Notes: generated by a model from the sequence alone, not told the origin. A DNA stretch of 64,000 nucleotides from Pleurodeles waltl (GCF_031143425.1 NC_090448.1:336219177-336283176), one strand, 5' to 3'. Shown: positions 22,356 to 34,650, counted from the first letter of the stretch. Numbers and translations: made by a program.

Positions 22356-23570
22356 GTAATGTTACACTGGGTGGAGCATATAAACCCTGATGTATAGTCC
22401 GTCACTACTGATTGGCGTGGGCCCCCTGAGAATGTAAGACCAACGACACTTGTCTATGCTATGTTTTTCTTTTGTAGTCTAGGCAGAACCATAATGAATG
22501 GCTACAACCTTGATGAAGGGGAAATTATGTGATTTGATTTTTGTTATATTAACGGGAGATATGTAATCTGGTGATACAATCCACAAAGAATCGAGAAGTA
22601 CACAACACAGGAAAACACCGATTCTTCTTTAAGTGTAAAATATAATACTTTATTATATTGTGCCATTGATTATGAAAAAAATAATTAAGTGAAATAAAAA
22701 AAAAGAAAAAAAAAAAAGAAAAGTTGGTCCCCTCTTTAAAAAATAGTCTGAGGAACAAACAACTTCAATGAGGACGACGACCTGTAAAAGTTGAATGTGA
22801 AAGAAATGTTTAGCCACTTTGTGTGCACAGGATTTTGATGACTAGCAGATGGCAATGCCCTGAAGCAATTCCAGTTTTACCACAACTAAACAGCGATCTC
22901 TGTAGTTTCATTTGTCATTGTTTACTTTTAGTTACGTTTCCCAGAACTGCTGGATGTCACATTTGCAAGAAACTGGAAGCAATGAAGATCTGTAAAAACA
23001 GAACAGGCATCAGTGGAAGAGGCAAACGATCAAGGGCGAAATCGACACCTTTATCAGTGGTGATTTAGGACAACATCACTTTGGAAGTAAAGAGTTCTAC
23101 CTCTGCTTCTGCCTTTCTAATGACAAGCGAACAAGATGCTGGTTTTTCAGAAATCGTTTGTAGAAAGGCTTAGACGAGGGTGCCGATATACAGACCAAAT
23201 AAAATAGGAGGGGATATATATATATAAATAAATATGTGCAATTATATATTCAGTTAGACAGCATGACATTAAACAGTAAAATGAAGTAAGGTATCTATCT
23301 TGCTCTCACTGAGCTACCAATGAATATCACAAGAAAAAAAAACGAAAGAGTGATGTTTTGAGAATATTAGGTAAAATGATCATAAGTATGAAAGCGAGTA
23401 GATCAGTGATAGATTGTGTAGTTGGATGGACAGCAAAAACAAATGGGCAGGCAAGAGATTGAAAGGAGGGAACGTATTAATGAACGCCTGAAACAGAGGG
23501 TGAGAGACTCTCTAGGGACATAAACCCCTGCAACCTGATAAGCCTGAGAAATTAACTGGCCGACTGTGAG
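22356..23570. other. No gene seen
   Basis: AT-rich sequence after the end of composite copy B. An A-rich stretch occurs at 22696-22725. No coding exon or known repeat was recognised. Confidence 0.5.
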
Positions 23571-24110
23571 GTACTGGCTAGGGATTGAAAGTGGGAGGGA
23601 GGGAGGTCCAACTACTCCCTGTACTACTGGTGGACTGACCAGGCCTGGTGGGAATGATTCCCTCTGAGGGCCTCGGGCAAGGCCCAGGTTTGCTGAAATA
23701 GCATCCGGGCAAGGACTGACTTTGTGGCCTGTTGGAGAGGAGGTGGAGGGGATGTGCCTCACCCCTAGAGGACTATGAGCTACGCTCTGGCAAAAAAAAA
23801 AAAAAAATACAGAGACCTTGGAAATCACAGAGGATAGTCTCCCTCTCCCCTCCAGTCCCCCTTCTTCCATCTGCCTGAAAATCAACCAGGCCTGGTGGGG
23901 TAGACACCCTCCAAGGGACTGGGGTGAGGCAGATGTTTGCTGGAAGCTACACCCTGTGGTTGGAGTTGACTCCTCACTGTACACAGCCTCCGTTGGGAGA
24001 AGGGGGGGGGGGGAAATGAGGTGCACACAGCTCCCGAGGAGATCTTGCAGGCGTCTCCTCACAAGGCTTTCCAGCAATAGATTGCTGGACCTGGACAGCA
24101 CCCCTCCTCA
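23571..24110 (+). repeat. ~250 bp tandem repeats upstream of L1 ORF1
   Basis: Two diverged copies of a unit are visible. CCAGGCCTGGTGGG recurs at about 23639 and 23889, each followed by similar text (..CCCTC..GAGG/AAGG..GGG..GAGGC..GTTTGCTG). A poly(A) tract lies between them at 23791-23806. Its position directly before L1 ORF1 sequence suggests promoter monomers of the 5' UTR, as in several vertebrate L1 families. Confidence 0.5.
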
Positions 24111-24957
24111 CACGGAATAGCTCAATGGTGAGGGATTGCGTGAACAAGGGGCAACTCCGGATAACAGCATCTAGAATATGATCCAGGTTAAGTGCTACCA
24201 GGGAGATCCTTGGCCCAAAAATAGACTGTACAGCCAATGATGTGAACATCCTGGCAATGACCATGGCAAACTGTCAGGCAAAGGGAAATTTAATGACACA
24301 GCCCGGCCAGTGTGTGCCCACTGGTGGTACAGTTGAGAACTGAGGTTGCAGCTTTTGTTTTTTGGAAAAGACAGAATTACTAAACAAAAACAGCAGAGGA
24401 TGTGAAGGACTGTAGCAGACGCAATAATGTATGCATGTTAGGGCTTGCTGAAAGAGTTGAAAGCAATAATATGTTGACCTACCTTGAATACTGAATCGGA
24501 GATCCAGCCCCCAGCCTCCCCACCCCCATTGCTCTCCTAGTTCTTTGTCCTTGAGACAGCGCATTGGGTGCCGGCAAGACCCCTCCTTTCACCACTGCGG
24601 GCTGTGCCACACCCTGTGGTGGCCAGACTACTCAACTATTGGGACATTCTGCTGCGAAAGGCAGAAACTGCAAGCCTCTTGCAAGTTGACAACAGTCCAG
24701 TGGTATTTTTCCTGGACTACACTCCAGCTGTTCAACACATTAGACTCTCGTTAACAAAAGCAAAGAGGGCACACAAAGAACTTGACCTCCAATTGATGCT
24801 TTTATTCCCAGAACAGCTCAAGCTCATTGTGGATGATGCATCCTTTTCATTGACAATCTTGCTGATTTCTGGGACTGGTTCAAGCAACACAGAAATGGAC
24901 TTCATTTGGTCCAAAGGTGAAACCACATACTATGAAAGTGGCATCACTTGCAAATGA
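24111..24957 (+). pseudogene. L1 ORF1 (RNA-binding protein) remnant
   Basis: Plus-strand frames resemble amphibian L1/Tx1-type ORF1. An N-terminal coiled-coil-like piece (LGPKIDCTANDVNILAMTM, near 24210-24270) is followed, after a damaged stretch, by FFVLETAHWVPARP, PHPVVARLLNYWD, VVFFLDYTPAVQHIRLSL and LMLLFPEQLKLIVDDASF at 24543-24855. The last motifs match the RNA-recognition and C-terminal domains of L1 ORF1, whose trimers coat L1 RNA. The intervening frame is broken, so it is inactive. ORF2 does not follow directly. Confidence 0.72.
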
Positions 24958-25278
24958 CTGAACAGCAATATGCCAAATAATGCAATTAAAGGCAGAGGAA
25001 GTTGCATATTTGTCCCACAAAGGGCTGTTTTTCATACAGATCACATACACAACACCACTACCATCTGAACCCTAAGAAAGGCCATGACATTATTCAGATG
25101 CAATAAGATGTATACTAGCATTTGCCCTCGATTGGAAGCAAAGACCAAAAAATGTTTGTTTGTTTAACCGCTCTAAGGTTCATGGCCCACATAAGCAGGA
25201 TCATACACTCATGAGTTCATGAGCCGTCATAATAAGGAAAAGGTCAATTATGCCATTTAACCCCTTTGCGTGAGGCGT

Positions 25279-25717
25279 CTGGGAGCCATCCCAAGCCGTG
25301 GTACTCATGCTCGCTGGACGGCTCCCAGCCCTCCCGGTTTATGATACTGGTGCCCTCACCAGAGTAATTTCCTAAGGGATTTCCTGCTCAAAAAACAGCA
25401 TCAGGATCTTCCCCAGCTCCTGAGGCCGTTTCTTTGTTATGAGTGAAATCACGATCAGTGTGCATGACACACTGATGTAATTCACTGAAAACGAAAGTGA
25501 AATTAACCGATCTTCACATTTTCACTTTCACTGCCTAGGTGCTCGGGGTGGGGGTGCTATCTCAGCCCCAATCCCCCACCACCCCAAGACCCCCCTTCAC
25601 CGAGCACCTAGGCAGGCGGGAGAGTTATCATTGGAAAGGGGAGAATCTCCCCTTTCCAATTGTACTGTTCCCTAGTGCATTCCTGATTGGGGATCGCCCT
25701 CCTGCGGCGATCCCCAA
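25279..25717. repeat. Hairpin series of copy C
   Basis: Inverted repeats: CTGGGAGCC/GGCTCCCAG (25279-25328), ATCAGTGTG/CACACTGAT (25454-25476), TGCCTAGGTGCTCGG with its mirror (25532-25614), TTGGAAAGGGGAGA with its mirror around one base (25631-25659), TTGGGGATCGCC with its mirror (25687-25717). The AAAGGGGAGA core is shared with the copy B hairpin at 16336-16382. Confidence 0.92.
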
Positions 25718-26589
25718 GCAGGGATTCACTCTGCTAGACTTCAGGGTGGGGCCCTTGGGAAAGGGCTTTAGCTCCCCCCAATATTTTTTAGGGCAATTCA
25801 GTCCTTGTGACAACCATGGTGGGGGGCAGAAAGGCCACTGGGCAACAGGTTTTTTTTTGCCATACAAAGGGGTGGCGATTTCCACAAAATGGGCATGCCA
25901 ATGCCCACTCAGCACAAGAGATTATTATTATTTTTTTTAATATGTAGGAGTGTGGGCTGGCCACAATGGGCAAGGCCATGTCCCCAACCAAAATAAATGC
26001 GGACTAAATTATTTCTGCCCCCACCGCGTGAGTGGGGGTGGGGGGGTTGGGGCAAAACGCTCACTAGGTATCAGGGATTTATTTTTAATGTAGGGGTGGG
26101 GGCTGACCCCAATGGGTATGCCAATGCCCCCGCCCCCTCAAAACACAAATGGACATAGTCTTTCAGCCCCTCTGGGGGGAGCATATGTTGGTTATTAACC
26201 CTGATCTGCCTCCCAGAGGGGGGGCAGGAAGTCCACTAGACTCCAGGGACTAATTTTTGGTTAGTGAAGGGTGGGAGATGCCCACAATGGGCAATGGTCC
26301 CCAACCCCTCCCAAAAATGGGCACAGTCTTTCTACCCCCTGGGAGGCAGATGAAGATTATTAACCCCGATCTGCCACCTGGGTGGGGGGGGGGGGGTTGG
26401 TGGTGTAGCTATGGAGCCCACCGCAAATAAATCGTGGCAAAGTATTTCTGCCGCCGCCGCCCCCCCCCCCCAACCCCCCCCCCAGCCAGAATGAAATTTG
26501 ACTCTTTTGGGTGTTGATTTTACATATGGGTTAAGAGAGCTTGGCACATTCTCAATATCGTCCCACTTACAACAATGAATAGCTGTACT

Positions 26590-27265
26590 TTTTGGGCTTG
26601 TGTAGGCTGCAACCTGGAAAACCTACCAAACCCAGACACTTCTGAAAACTAGACATCTGGGGGAGTCTAAGGTGGTGTGCTTCAACATGCACCCTAAACC
26701 ATTTTCTTACCCACAATGCCTTGCAAACCATCAACTTTCCCTGAAGTCACGCATTTTCCCTAACTTTCTGTGATGGATACTTCAGGAATCCACAAAATTC
26801 CTACCACCCAGGATTGCCCCACCTGTGGCAATAAAAACTCTGCCCCACTCTGCCAAACTTGTGTGGCTGGGCTAGCGACAGTGACCGGAACGGATCCAAC
26901 CGAGGTCAATCGGCGTCTCCACGCAAAGGCTCCAACTTTCCTTGGTTTGATCCGCTCCTGTTGCGGCACTAGGCCCAGCCACACAAGTGGGACAGCGGTT
27001 TTATCGGCACAAGTGGGGCAATGCTGGATGGTAGGAATTTTGTGAGTTCTTGAGGATTCAGGAAGTTTTAATCACAACGATATAAGGAAATGTGTGATTT
27101 CAAGCAAGGTTGGAGGACTGCAGGGGACTGTGGGTAAAAAAAAAAAAAACCAACAGCATCCCTGCATGTCATGCCATCCTGAATTCCCCTATGTGTCTGG
27201 TTTTTATAAATGTACAGGTTAGCTAGGTTTTCCTAGGTGCTGGCTGAGCTAGGATCCAAAACCTA
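26590..27265. repeat. Long imperfect palindrome of monomers, copy C
   Basis: Sequence on both sides of about 26922 is inverted. CCAGACACTTCTGAAAACTAG near 26633 mirrors the text near 27195-27215, and GGAACGGATCCAACC (26887) mirrors GGTTTGATCCGCTCC (26944). The spacer contains GAGGTCAATC, homologous to the spacers of copies B and E. Confidence 0.82.
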
Positions 27266-28774
27266 GAGCTACCCACATCGGGGGGAAAAAAAGGATCATG
27301 TTACGGTGGAAAAATTAACTCTGTCCATGTTGCGTTTTGGGCAGTTTCTTATTGTGGGCACTAGGTACTATTTTTAATCGGGAGACTTGTAGGAGCATAG
27401 AATAGGAGAACATTTGTAATTACCAATCGGATTTCACTAAATTTGTGCCTTTCAAATGTAAGCCACTGTATAAGAAAGTTGACATTTAGAAAAATACCCT
27501 TCAAATCATACGCTAGTATGGGTTCCCACAAATTCAGAGATGTAGAAATAACCACTGCTCCTAAACTCTATGACCCTCATTACGACCCTGGCGGTGGATG
27601 ATAAAGTGGCGGTAATACCGCCAACAGGCTGGCGGTACTACCACCAAATTATGACCATGGTGGTGATATCTCCGATAGACAGCCAATGTGCCACACCGAC
27701 AACAGTCACCATGGCGGTAGCCACCTACAGCCAGGCAGAAGACAAAGTACCGCCCACCATATTTTGACACAGGAAACCGCCATCTTTTCCGGGGCGGTAC
27801 CAATGCCATCAAAAGCCTGGCGGAAACAGAGCACAAAGTCAAAGGACTCACCATTGGAGATACAGGAAAGAACTACGCCGCCATGGAACCCGAACTGCAA
27901 GTCTTCCTGATGATCTTCTACGTTATGCTCCACCTTGAACACCATCGCCGGCCAAGACGACGGTGAGTACAGCCACCTAGCACACAAGTGAAGGTGGGAG
28001 GAAAATGAGAGTGACATACATGCACAACATACACACACACACACACACACACCATACACACAACCAGCTGCATCACAAAAACAAGTAGACCCCGAAAATT
28101 TGCAGAATAATGCAAGGACAACAGGAATTGACAAAAGTGATTGCAATCAGTTCAATAACAAAATAAAAACAAAATTCCGATTTGGCCATGAAACAGATAT
28201 GTACACTTGTATAAAAACGGGACACTGCCCTGTCCATACTTCAAAGGGCCCACATGGCCACAGGGCACAGTCCAAGACCCAATTTGAATCCTGCAACAAT
28301 CCTGATAGAACACTGCAGGGGCATCAGTTGTCAAATAGGCAGGCCCCTCGGGGTGGGGGGCTTTCAGCCAGATGCGGGAACAAGCCCACTGGTTCTGGAG
28401 GGGGCAATATGCCCTGTGCTTTTTCCGGGGGAAGGGCATGGCCACAGTCTCTCAAGTGGTTGACATGCTCACTGGTTCTGGGGTGGGCAGCCCGCACAGT
28501 AGCTCCTGGAGAGTGGGCAACATGGCATCCGCCGGCGGGGATGGCTGCAATGTGGTGGTGGTTGTGGAAGGCTCCTGGACAGCCCCTGCACTCTCTGATG
28601 GCTGCACAGCCACGGCTGGTGGTGGAGGCCCTGTGACAGCTGGTGATGGTGGTGGTGTTGTTTGGCTGACAGCTTCCGCTGGCGTAGATTGCCTCCTCTC
28701 CTCCTGGACATGGGTTGGGGATCCCTTATCCTTCCTGGCAGGGGTGGGTGGGCTCTTCCCCCCTCTGCCTTCCC

Positions 28775-28875
28775 CTTCTTTCCAGCCGGTACAGGCTCCA
28801 GCTCCTTCCCCTTCCCCTTCTTTGCAGCCGGTGCAGGCTCCAGCTCCTTCTTTGCAGCCGGTGCTGGACTCTTCC
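28775..28875 (-). repeat. Minisatellite in Myb-like gene tail
   Basis: The ~30-40 bp unit with TTTGCAGCCGGTGCAGGCTC is repeated about three times. On the minus strand it encodes a Lys/Pro/Ala-rich repeat (KKELEPAPAAKKGKGK), possibly a basic nuclear-localisation tail of the neighbouring Myb-like protein. Confidence 0.6.
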
Positions 28876-28879
28876 CTTT

Positions 28880-31155
28880 CATCCCAGGTTGTGTGCCTCC
28901 TTCCCCTTCAGTATTGTTAGTCCGGTATCCCTACCTCTCAAGTAGGTGGTGCTACCATTGTCTCCGTGGACTGTTTGGCTGAGGTGCTGGACTGGGTCCT
29001 TTCTACCCTGCCCATACGTGCAGGACGGGGGTGGGAGGAAAGAGGTCCATCGTGGAAAGGAATAGCTTTTTAGGTACGTTGGGGCGGGAAGAAGGAGGAG
29101 TAATGGGAGTGGAGGATGAGGGAGTGGTCGTAGGAGGTGTATGTCTGCTGGATTTGGGTGCAGGTGCATGGGCTGTATGCTGTTGCGAGGTGGATGGCTG
29201 TTGGGTGTCTGAGTGCTGGCGTTTGTGTCCCTTGGGGGGAGATGCGTGCATAGATGTTGTGGAGGTGTCTGCCAGGGAGGTGTGTGTTCTGCTTGGTGTG
29301 GTGAGGATTCTGGTAGTGGATATTGATGTAGTGCATGTAGGTGTGAGTGTAGACTTAACTGGGTGTGGCGTGGAGGAGGAGGAGGGGGAAGACAGTGAAT
29401 GTAGTCGTGTCTGCAACTGAATGGGGTTTGTTTGAGTGCCTGTGGGATGAAGTGTGGTGCTTGTGTTTGCCTGTGCCACTCTTGGGTGTTGTCTTGTGCG
29501 CATGCTCGTCTGTATGTGTGCTTGGGGTGGGTTGGGGTTGAGGAGATTGGGACTGGGATGTGGAAGTTGGAGGGGGGATGGTTGAAACAGGTACAATGGC
29601 TGCCATAAGAGAGGAGGCAGGAGCCTGAATCGATCTCTGTTGGGCCGCCAATCCACTGTGAATGCCCTCCAGGAATGCATTGCATTGCTGCATCTAGGAT
29701 GCCAGCCCCTGGATGACATGCACAATGGCTGATTGCCCTACAGAGATGGATCTCAGGAGGTCAATAGCCTCCTCACTCAGGGCAGCAGGGTTCACTGGGG
29801 CAGGGCATGAGAAGCCTGGGGCGAAGGAGATGCCCACCCTACAGGGTGAGCGGGTACGGGCATCTCGCTGGGGGGCTACTGGGAGGGCAGTGCTGGTACG
29901 GGGGTGGCGGCTGTACCTACAGCTGGGGTGGTCACAGAGGTGTCCGCCACCACCAGGGAGCTCCCATCGGAGGAGGTATCCAAACCTGTGTTGTCTCCTC
30001 CAGTCTCCGCATGGTGCTCCCCTCGCCCTCCATTCCGCTGGTGCCTTCAGAGTCGGTGGACTCTGCCTCCAAGGTCCTGTGGGATGCAGCTCACTCTGTC
30101 GCTGGTGCCTCTGCTCCTTCGGCAGATGATGCTAATGCACACAAGGACAGGATGACAAAACAAGAAAGGGGGGGGGTAAAGAGACAAAGGATACACAGGG
30201 TCAATGACTGCACTAACACCGCCATTGGGGTACACAGCACCCTCACACACAGGGAACAGGCCTTCGCACTATGCATGGCACTACCAGAAAAATGGCTAGT
30301 CAGCAAGGAAGGAGGTGGTGGTGGTGGTGGTGGTGCACACACCACCAGCTGCAGCACACCTGAGATTTAAGCAGCCCTGCCCAGAAGTGAATAGTAACAA
30401 GCTAGGCAAGCAGTATTTTACATTCAAACACTTAGCCACCGAGGACCTACGCTGTTATGTCTGCCCTGGCCTACGGGCACCCAAGGACACACAACCACCA
30501 CCCGGATACCACCCTACCAGCCGTAAGTTGTAACGATAGCCATTGTACTCGCCCCATTGTGGCTGCTGTGATGCCTCAAGCACCCATCCAGCTCAGGGTA
30601 GGCTGTCGCCAGTATGTGGGCCAGCAGGGGGGTTAGGGTCCGACGGGCACCCCTTCCTCGTTGGGAGGCCATCCCCAGCTGGGCCTCTGTGGCCTCCCAG
30701 CGTCTCAGGTCCTCCCACCGTTTGACAGTGGGTGCGCCGTCTGCCGCAGACCCCCCAGGGTTCGCACCTCCTTGCCGACGGCACGCCATATTCGCTTCTT
30801 CTGATGGGCGCTGACCTGCAGAGGCAATACACGGAGAACACCATTAGACAAACAGTCCAGCCTGTCACACAGATGGCCCACCACACCCGTTTGCATCACC
30901 ATTGGCACACACATAGCCTAGCCCACAACACGTACACCGCAAAGAAGACATACACCCACCCCCCTTACACAAGGCCTTCACACACAACTCCATGCCTTCA
31001 GGCCACATGCATCACGCATCGTGCCCACAGTGTACTCACCTGTTGGTCTGGATGCCCATACAGGAGTCTGTACTGGAGTAGGACCCCATACACCAGTCAC
31101 TCCAACTCCTCAGAAGTGAAGGCTGGGCCCTTTCCCCGGTCACACAGGCCATGGT
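28880..31155 (-). pseudogene. Harbinger Myb-like protein B, degenerate, spliced
   Basis: Minus-strand gene piece. Exon 1 (about 31155-31039) reads CDRGKGPAFTSEELE, a stop, then LVYGVLLQYRLLYGHPDQQ, and ends in CAG followed by GTGAGT. Exon 2 (starting at about 30817 after TTGCCTCTGCAG) reads VSAHQKKRIWRAVGKEVRTLG, then in a shifted frame VKRWEDLRRWEATEAQLGM and LTPLLAHILATAYPELDG. Trp-spaced basic helices of this kind are typical of Myb/SANT-like DNA-binding partners of Harbinger transposases. A later region (29690-29640) has MQQCNAFLEGIHSGLAAQQR, a helical segment seen in the C-terminus of such proteins, followed by a Pro/Thr/His-rich low-complexity stretch. A premature stop and frameshifts make it non-functional. 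Confidence 0.68.
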
Positions 31156-31510
31156 AGGTTCCAGACACAGGTCACAGCTGCACATGCAGTGTAGGTCCTC
31201 TCCTATGAAAGGTCAGGAAACAAGTGAGGAATCAGAACATGGCGGTCACGTCTGCAGGGGTGCATACCGTCGCCACCGGCGTAGATCCACATTGGCCAGT
31301 GTACACAATATTAACCAATGAGGAATTGCACGGCGGTTCACGACCGCCTACCGCCACGCGCACAATGCTGGTGGCATTGCCTCACTTCCACCTGTCCCTC
31401 CACATAGGGCAGGCAGTCGCCATTTCAGGGGTGGGGTGAAAAGGCCTATCAATAATTGCTACGGCACAGGATCAGTGGCATATACTTTATAAAGGACACT
31501 GTCCCATAAC

Positions 31511-32690
31511 ATGTTTGCACGATATGGACTGCTGTTGTGGCTCCATTGTTCAGTTTGTGACAGCCTACTCACTCTTGTGTCCCTTAGATACCTACCGCTG
31601 CGGATTAATAGGAGATGGAGACATACCCCCGTGTACAGAGCCCTGGTGGACTTTGCTACACTAGAGGACAGTTACATAATACTCACCTATAAACTGGACA
31701 GGGCCACAATCACAGAGCTGTGTGCCCAAATGGAACCTGACCTGATATCAGCTATCAGTCATCCGCCTGGGATCCCCCCCTCTTGTGCAAGTTCTATCAG
31801 TGCTCCATTTCCTTGCAACTGGTTCTTTCCAAGTGACAGTGGGCTTGGCAGCAGGAACGTCACAGCCAATGTTCTCAATAGTGCTAACAAGAGTCTTGTC
31901 TGCCCTGATAAAACACATGTGCAGCTACATTGCTTTCTCCCAGGTTGAGGATTCGGCCACTGTGAAGGCCAGGTTTTATGCAATGGGACATACCCCAATA
32001 TAACTGGGGCGATTGACGGAACACATATTGCATTTGTAGCCAGAATGAACAGGTGTTCCGGAATCGTAAGAGTTTTCACTCAATGAATGTGCAGATGGTG
32101 TGCTTGGCGGACCAGTACATCTCCCACATCAATGCTAAATATCCTGGGTCGGTGCATGATGCCTTTGTCCTGAGGAATAGCAGCATCCCAAATGTGATGT
32201 CCCAACTACAGCGGCACAAGGTGTGGCTAATAGGTGAGCCCTGGTTCCCACCCAGTATATGTTGATGTATGCCTATTGTGTTGGCCATATAGGACAGTGT
32301 GTGGCTAAATGTTGTCCCTCAATATTTGCAGGTGACTCTGGTTACCCAAACCTATCATGGCTGCTGACCCCTGTGAGGTATGCCAGGACAAGGGAAGAAG
32401 AACGTTAAGGCACATGGGCAAACCAGAAGGATCATTGAAAGGACTATTGGCATCCTGAAGGCCAGGTTCAAGTGCCTCCATCTGACAGGTGGATCCCTGT
32501 GCTACTTACCCAAGAAGGTCTGCCAGATAGTAGTGGCATGCTGGCCCTCAGACGCCATGTACCTTTTCTGCAGGAGGAGGAGGAGACTGGAGATGCCCCT
32601 GTGGCAGCAGTGGACCCCGAGGACAGTGAGGATAAGGAGGCAGAGTATGAGGGTAACAGAACATCAGTGATACGTCAGTACTTCCAATGA
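31511..32690 (+). pseudogene. Harbinger transposase (HARBI1-like), frameshifted, with intron
   Basis: DDE_Tnp_4-type transposase. The N-terminal region has YKLDRATITELCAQMEPDL. The middle shows VLSVLHFLATGSFQ and FSQVEDSATVKARFYAMGH. First catalytic Asp in ITGAIDGTHIAF (near 32010). ADQYISHINAKYPGSVHDA is the conserved core. The second Asp is in DSGYP directly after the intron. The Glu is in IIERTIGILKARF (near 32440). The tail is acidic and ends EGNRTSVIRQYFQ. An intron with GTGAGC..TTTGCAG occupies 32234-32331. Frame breaks near 31770, 32000, 32045, 32395 and 32550 inactivate it. It would excise and insert the element at 3 bp targets together with the Myb-like partner. Confidence 0.88.
32234..32331 (+). 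other. 98 bp intron in Harbinger transposase
   Basis: Upstream exon ends ..GTGTGGCTAATAG, the intron starts GTGAGCCC and ends AATATTTGCAG, and the next exon starts GTGACTCTGG. Splicing joins VWLIG to DSGYP, restoring the conserved motif around the second catalytic Asp. Reading through instead gives an early stop. Confidence 0.78.
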
Positions 32691-33179
32691 CACACAGATG
32701 AGACGGTGCAACTTCACCTTTCTATGAGTATTGGTGTATTCTGTGTGGCATTGGCATTTGCCCTACTTACTGTTACCTATGGATATTCATTTTGCAGATG
32801 TTGGTGATATGAAAACATTCTCCTGGTGTGATCACAACAGACAGCTACAGGTCATTTGCAATAGTATTCTATGCTCATACTACTTACAGTTCATTGACAA
32901 TGGTTGTAGCTATTTCAATCAGTACAAATTTGCAAAACATGAAATGCTAATAGTCAAATTTTATCTATGGATGTTTGTTGTTGTGCTAATATATAGAGGG
33001 GAAAGTGCAGTGGAATGGGGTGATGATGGAGGAAAGTCCAGGGTATTGTTCCAGTCTATTTGTAGCACAGGTGCAGTGTCCAAGGGGCCATAGGAAGGAG
33101 AGCAATGGCAGTTCAAGGTGGACAATGGTGACTAACTGGGACACAAGGGTGACAATCAGGAGAGTCATTTCCTGACGGT

Positions 33180-34650
33180 GGTCTTGGCAAGTGTCTCTGG
33201 CTTCTGTCTGGTTCACAGGGAACATTTGCGGGGTGGTTCACCTTCTGCAGGGGGAGGGGTGTTGGTGGTCTGTTGGTCCTGCGGTGGGGCTTCCTGGCAA
33301 CTAGCAGAAGTGGAGGGCTCTTCAGAGGACTGGCTAGTGGCAGGGGCATGCTGGTGTGCTGTTGCCTCCCTCATGATGTTGGCCATGTCTGCCAGCACCC
33401 CTGCTATGGAGATCAGGGTGGTGTTGATGGCCTGCAATTCCACCCTGATCCCCCAATACTGTCCCTCCTGCAGCCGCCTGTTCTCGTTGTCTAGGATCTG
33501 GCCCATCGTGTCCTGGGAATGTTGATAGGTCCCAGGATCTCAGAGAGTGCCTCCTGGACAGTCGGGTCCCTGCTCCTGTCCTCCCCCTGGCACACAGCAG
33601 TCCTCCCAGTGTCCCGGTTGGGCTGTGCCTCTGTCCCCTGAACGGTGTGCCCACGGCCACTGACCCCAGGTCCCTTCCTGTCTTGTGGGAAAGGTTTGGC
33701 CTGGGGTCTCTTTACAGATGGAAAAACTGCCGATTGAAGTGCCCTGGGGACAGAGGTGTGGGTATGCTGGGTGGGTGCTGGGGTGTTGGATCCTGATGGG
33801 GGAGGCTCTGTGGTGGTCTGTGAGTGGGCTTGGGCGACTGGCTGTCCAGTGGTCCCTGATGGGCCAGGTAAATTGTCCAGATCCTAAAGTCCAGAGTTAC
33901 TGTCATCACTGCGGGCCTCTTCTGTTAGGTGACTGGATAGTGGTGGCACCTCCTGTCCAATGACATTGGCTGGGGTACCTGTGGGGATGTAAATGATGTA
34001 TTATGCTTCAGGTGTCTGACATTTGTACTTCTGTAGCTTACTCTCTATGGCTGTTGTTCCCCTGCCAGCTTTTGCTTGTGTATGTTGGCGCATTGTGGTT
34101 ATGTTAGTTTCCCTATGCTGTGCATGCTTTGGTGAAGAGTGTCCATGCAGGGCTGGGAGGGGTATCCATGCATTGGTACAGCATGCAGGGCTTGGCATTG
34201 GGATTAGTGAGATGTGATGGTGGAGTGTGTGGGGTGGCATGCAGGTATGGGGGTGAGAATCGTTAAAAGTAGACTTACCAGTGTCCAGTCCTCCTCAAAC
34301 TCCTGCAAGTCCCTCAGGATGCAGTAATGCCAAGCCTTGCTCCTGCCATGCTGTGAGTTTTGAGGGAGGGGGTCCACCGCCAGTCCTCTGTACGGCGAGC
34401 TGGTGTCTTGCTGCAATGGAACGTACCTTCCCCCGTAGGTCGTTCCACCTCTTCCTGATGTCGTCCCTTGTTCTTGGATGCTGTCCCGCGCATTGACCCT
34501 GTCCACGATTCTCCACCATAGTTCCATCTTCCTTGCTATTGATATCTGCTGCACCTGTGCTCCAAAGAGCTGTGGCTCTACCCTGACGATTTCCTCCACC
34601 ATGACCCTTAACTCCTCCTCAGTAAAACGGGGTGCCTTTTTTGGTGCCAT
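33180..34650 (-). pseudogene. Harbinger Myb/SANT-like protein A, spliced, degenerate
   Basis: Starts MAPKKAPRFTEEELRVMVEE at 34650 and continues IARKMELWWRIVDRVNA. After one frameshift it reads DDIRKRWNDLRGKVRSIAAR, a full Myb/SANT-like DNA-binding domain. The exon ends EDW..CACTG at 34279 with donor GTAAGT. The intron is 33979-34278 with acceptor CCCCACAG. The second exon holds a linker and a helical segment MGQILDNENRRLQEGQYWGI plus NTTLISIAGVLADMANIMRE, then ends PAEGEPPRKCSL. The pattern matches the DNA-binding partner gene usually paired with Harbinger transposase. Frameshifts near 34500 and in exon 2 break it. Confidence 0.8.

Noticed and set aside
28879..29725. 268- and 240-codon Pro/Thr/His-rich minus-strand frames
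   Set aside because: Low-complexity sequence inside the Harbinger element; at most the tail of Myb-like gene B, not an independent gene.
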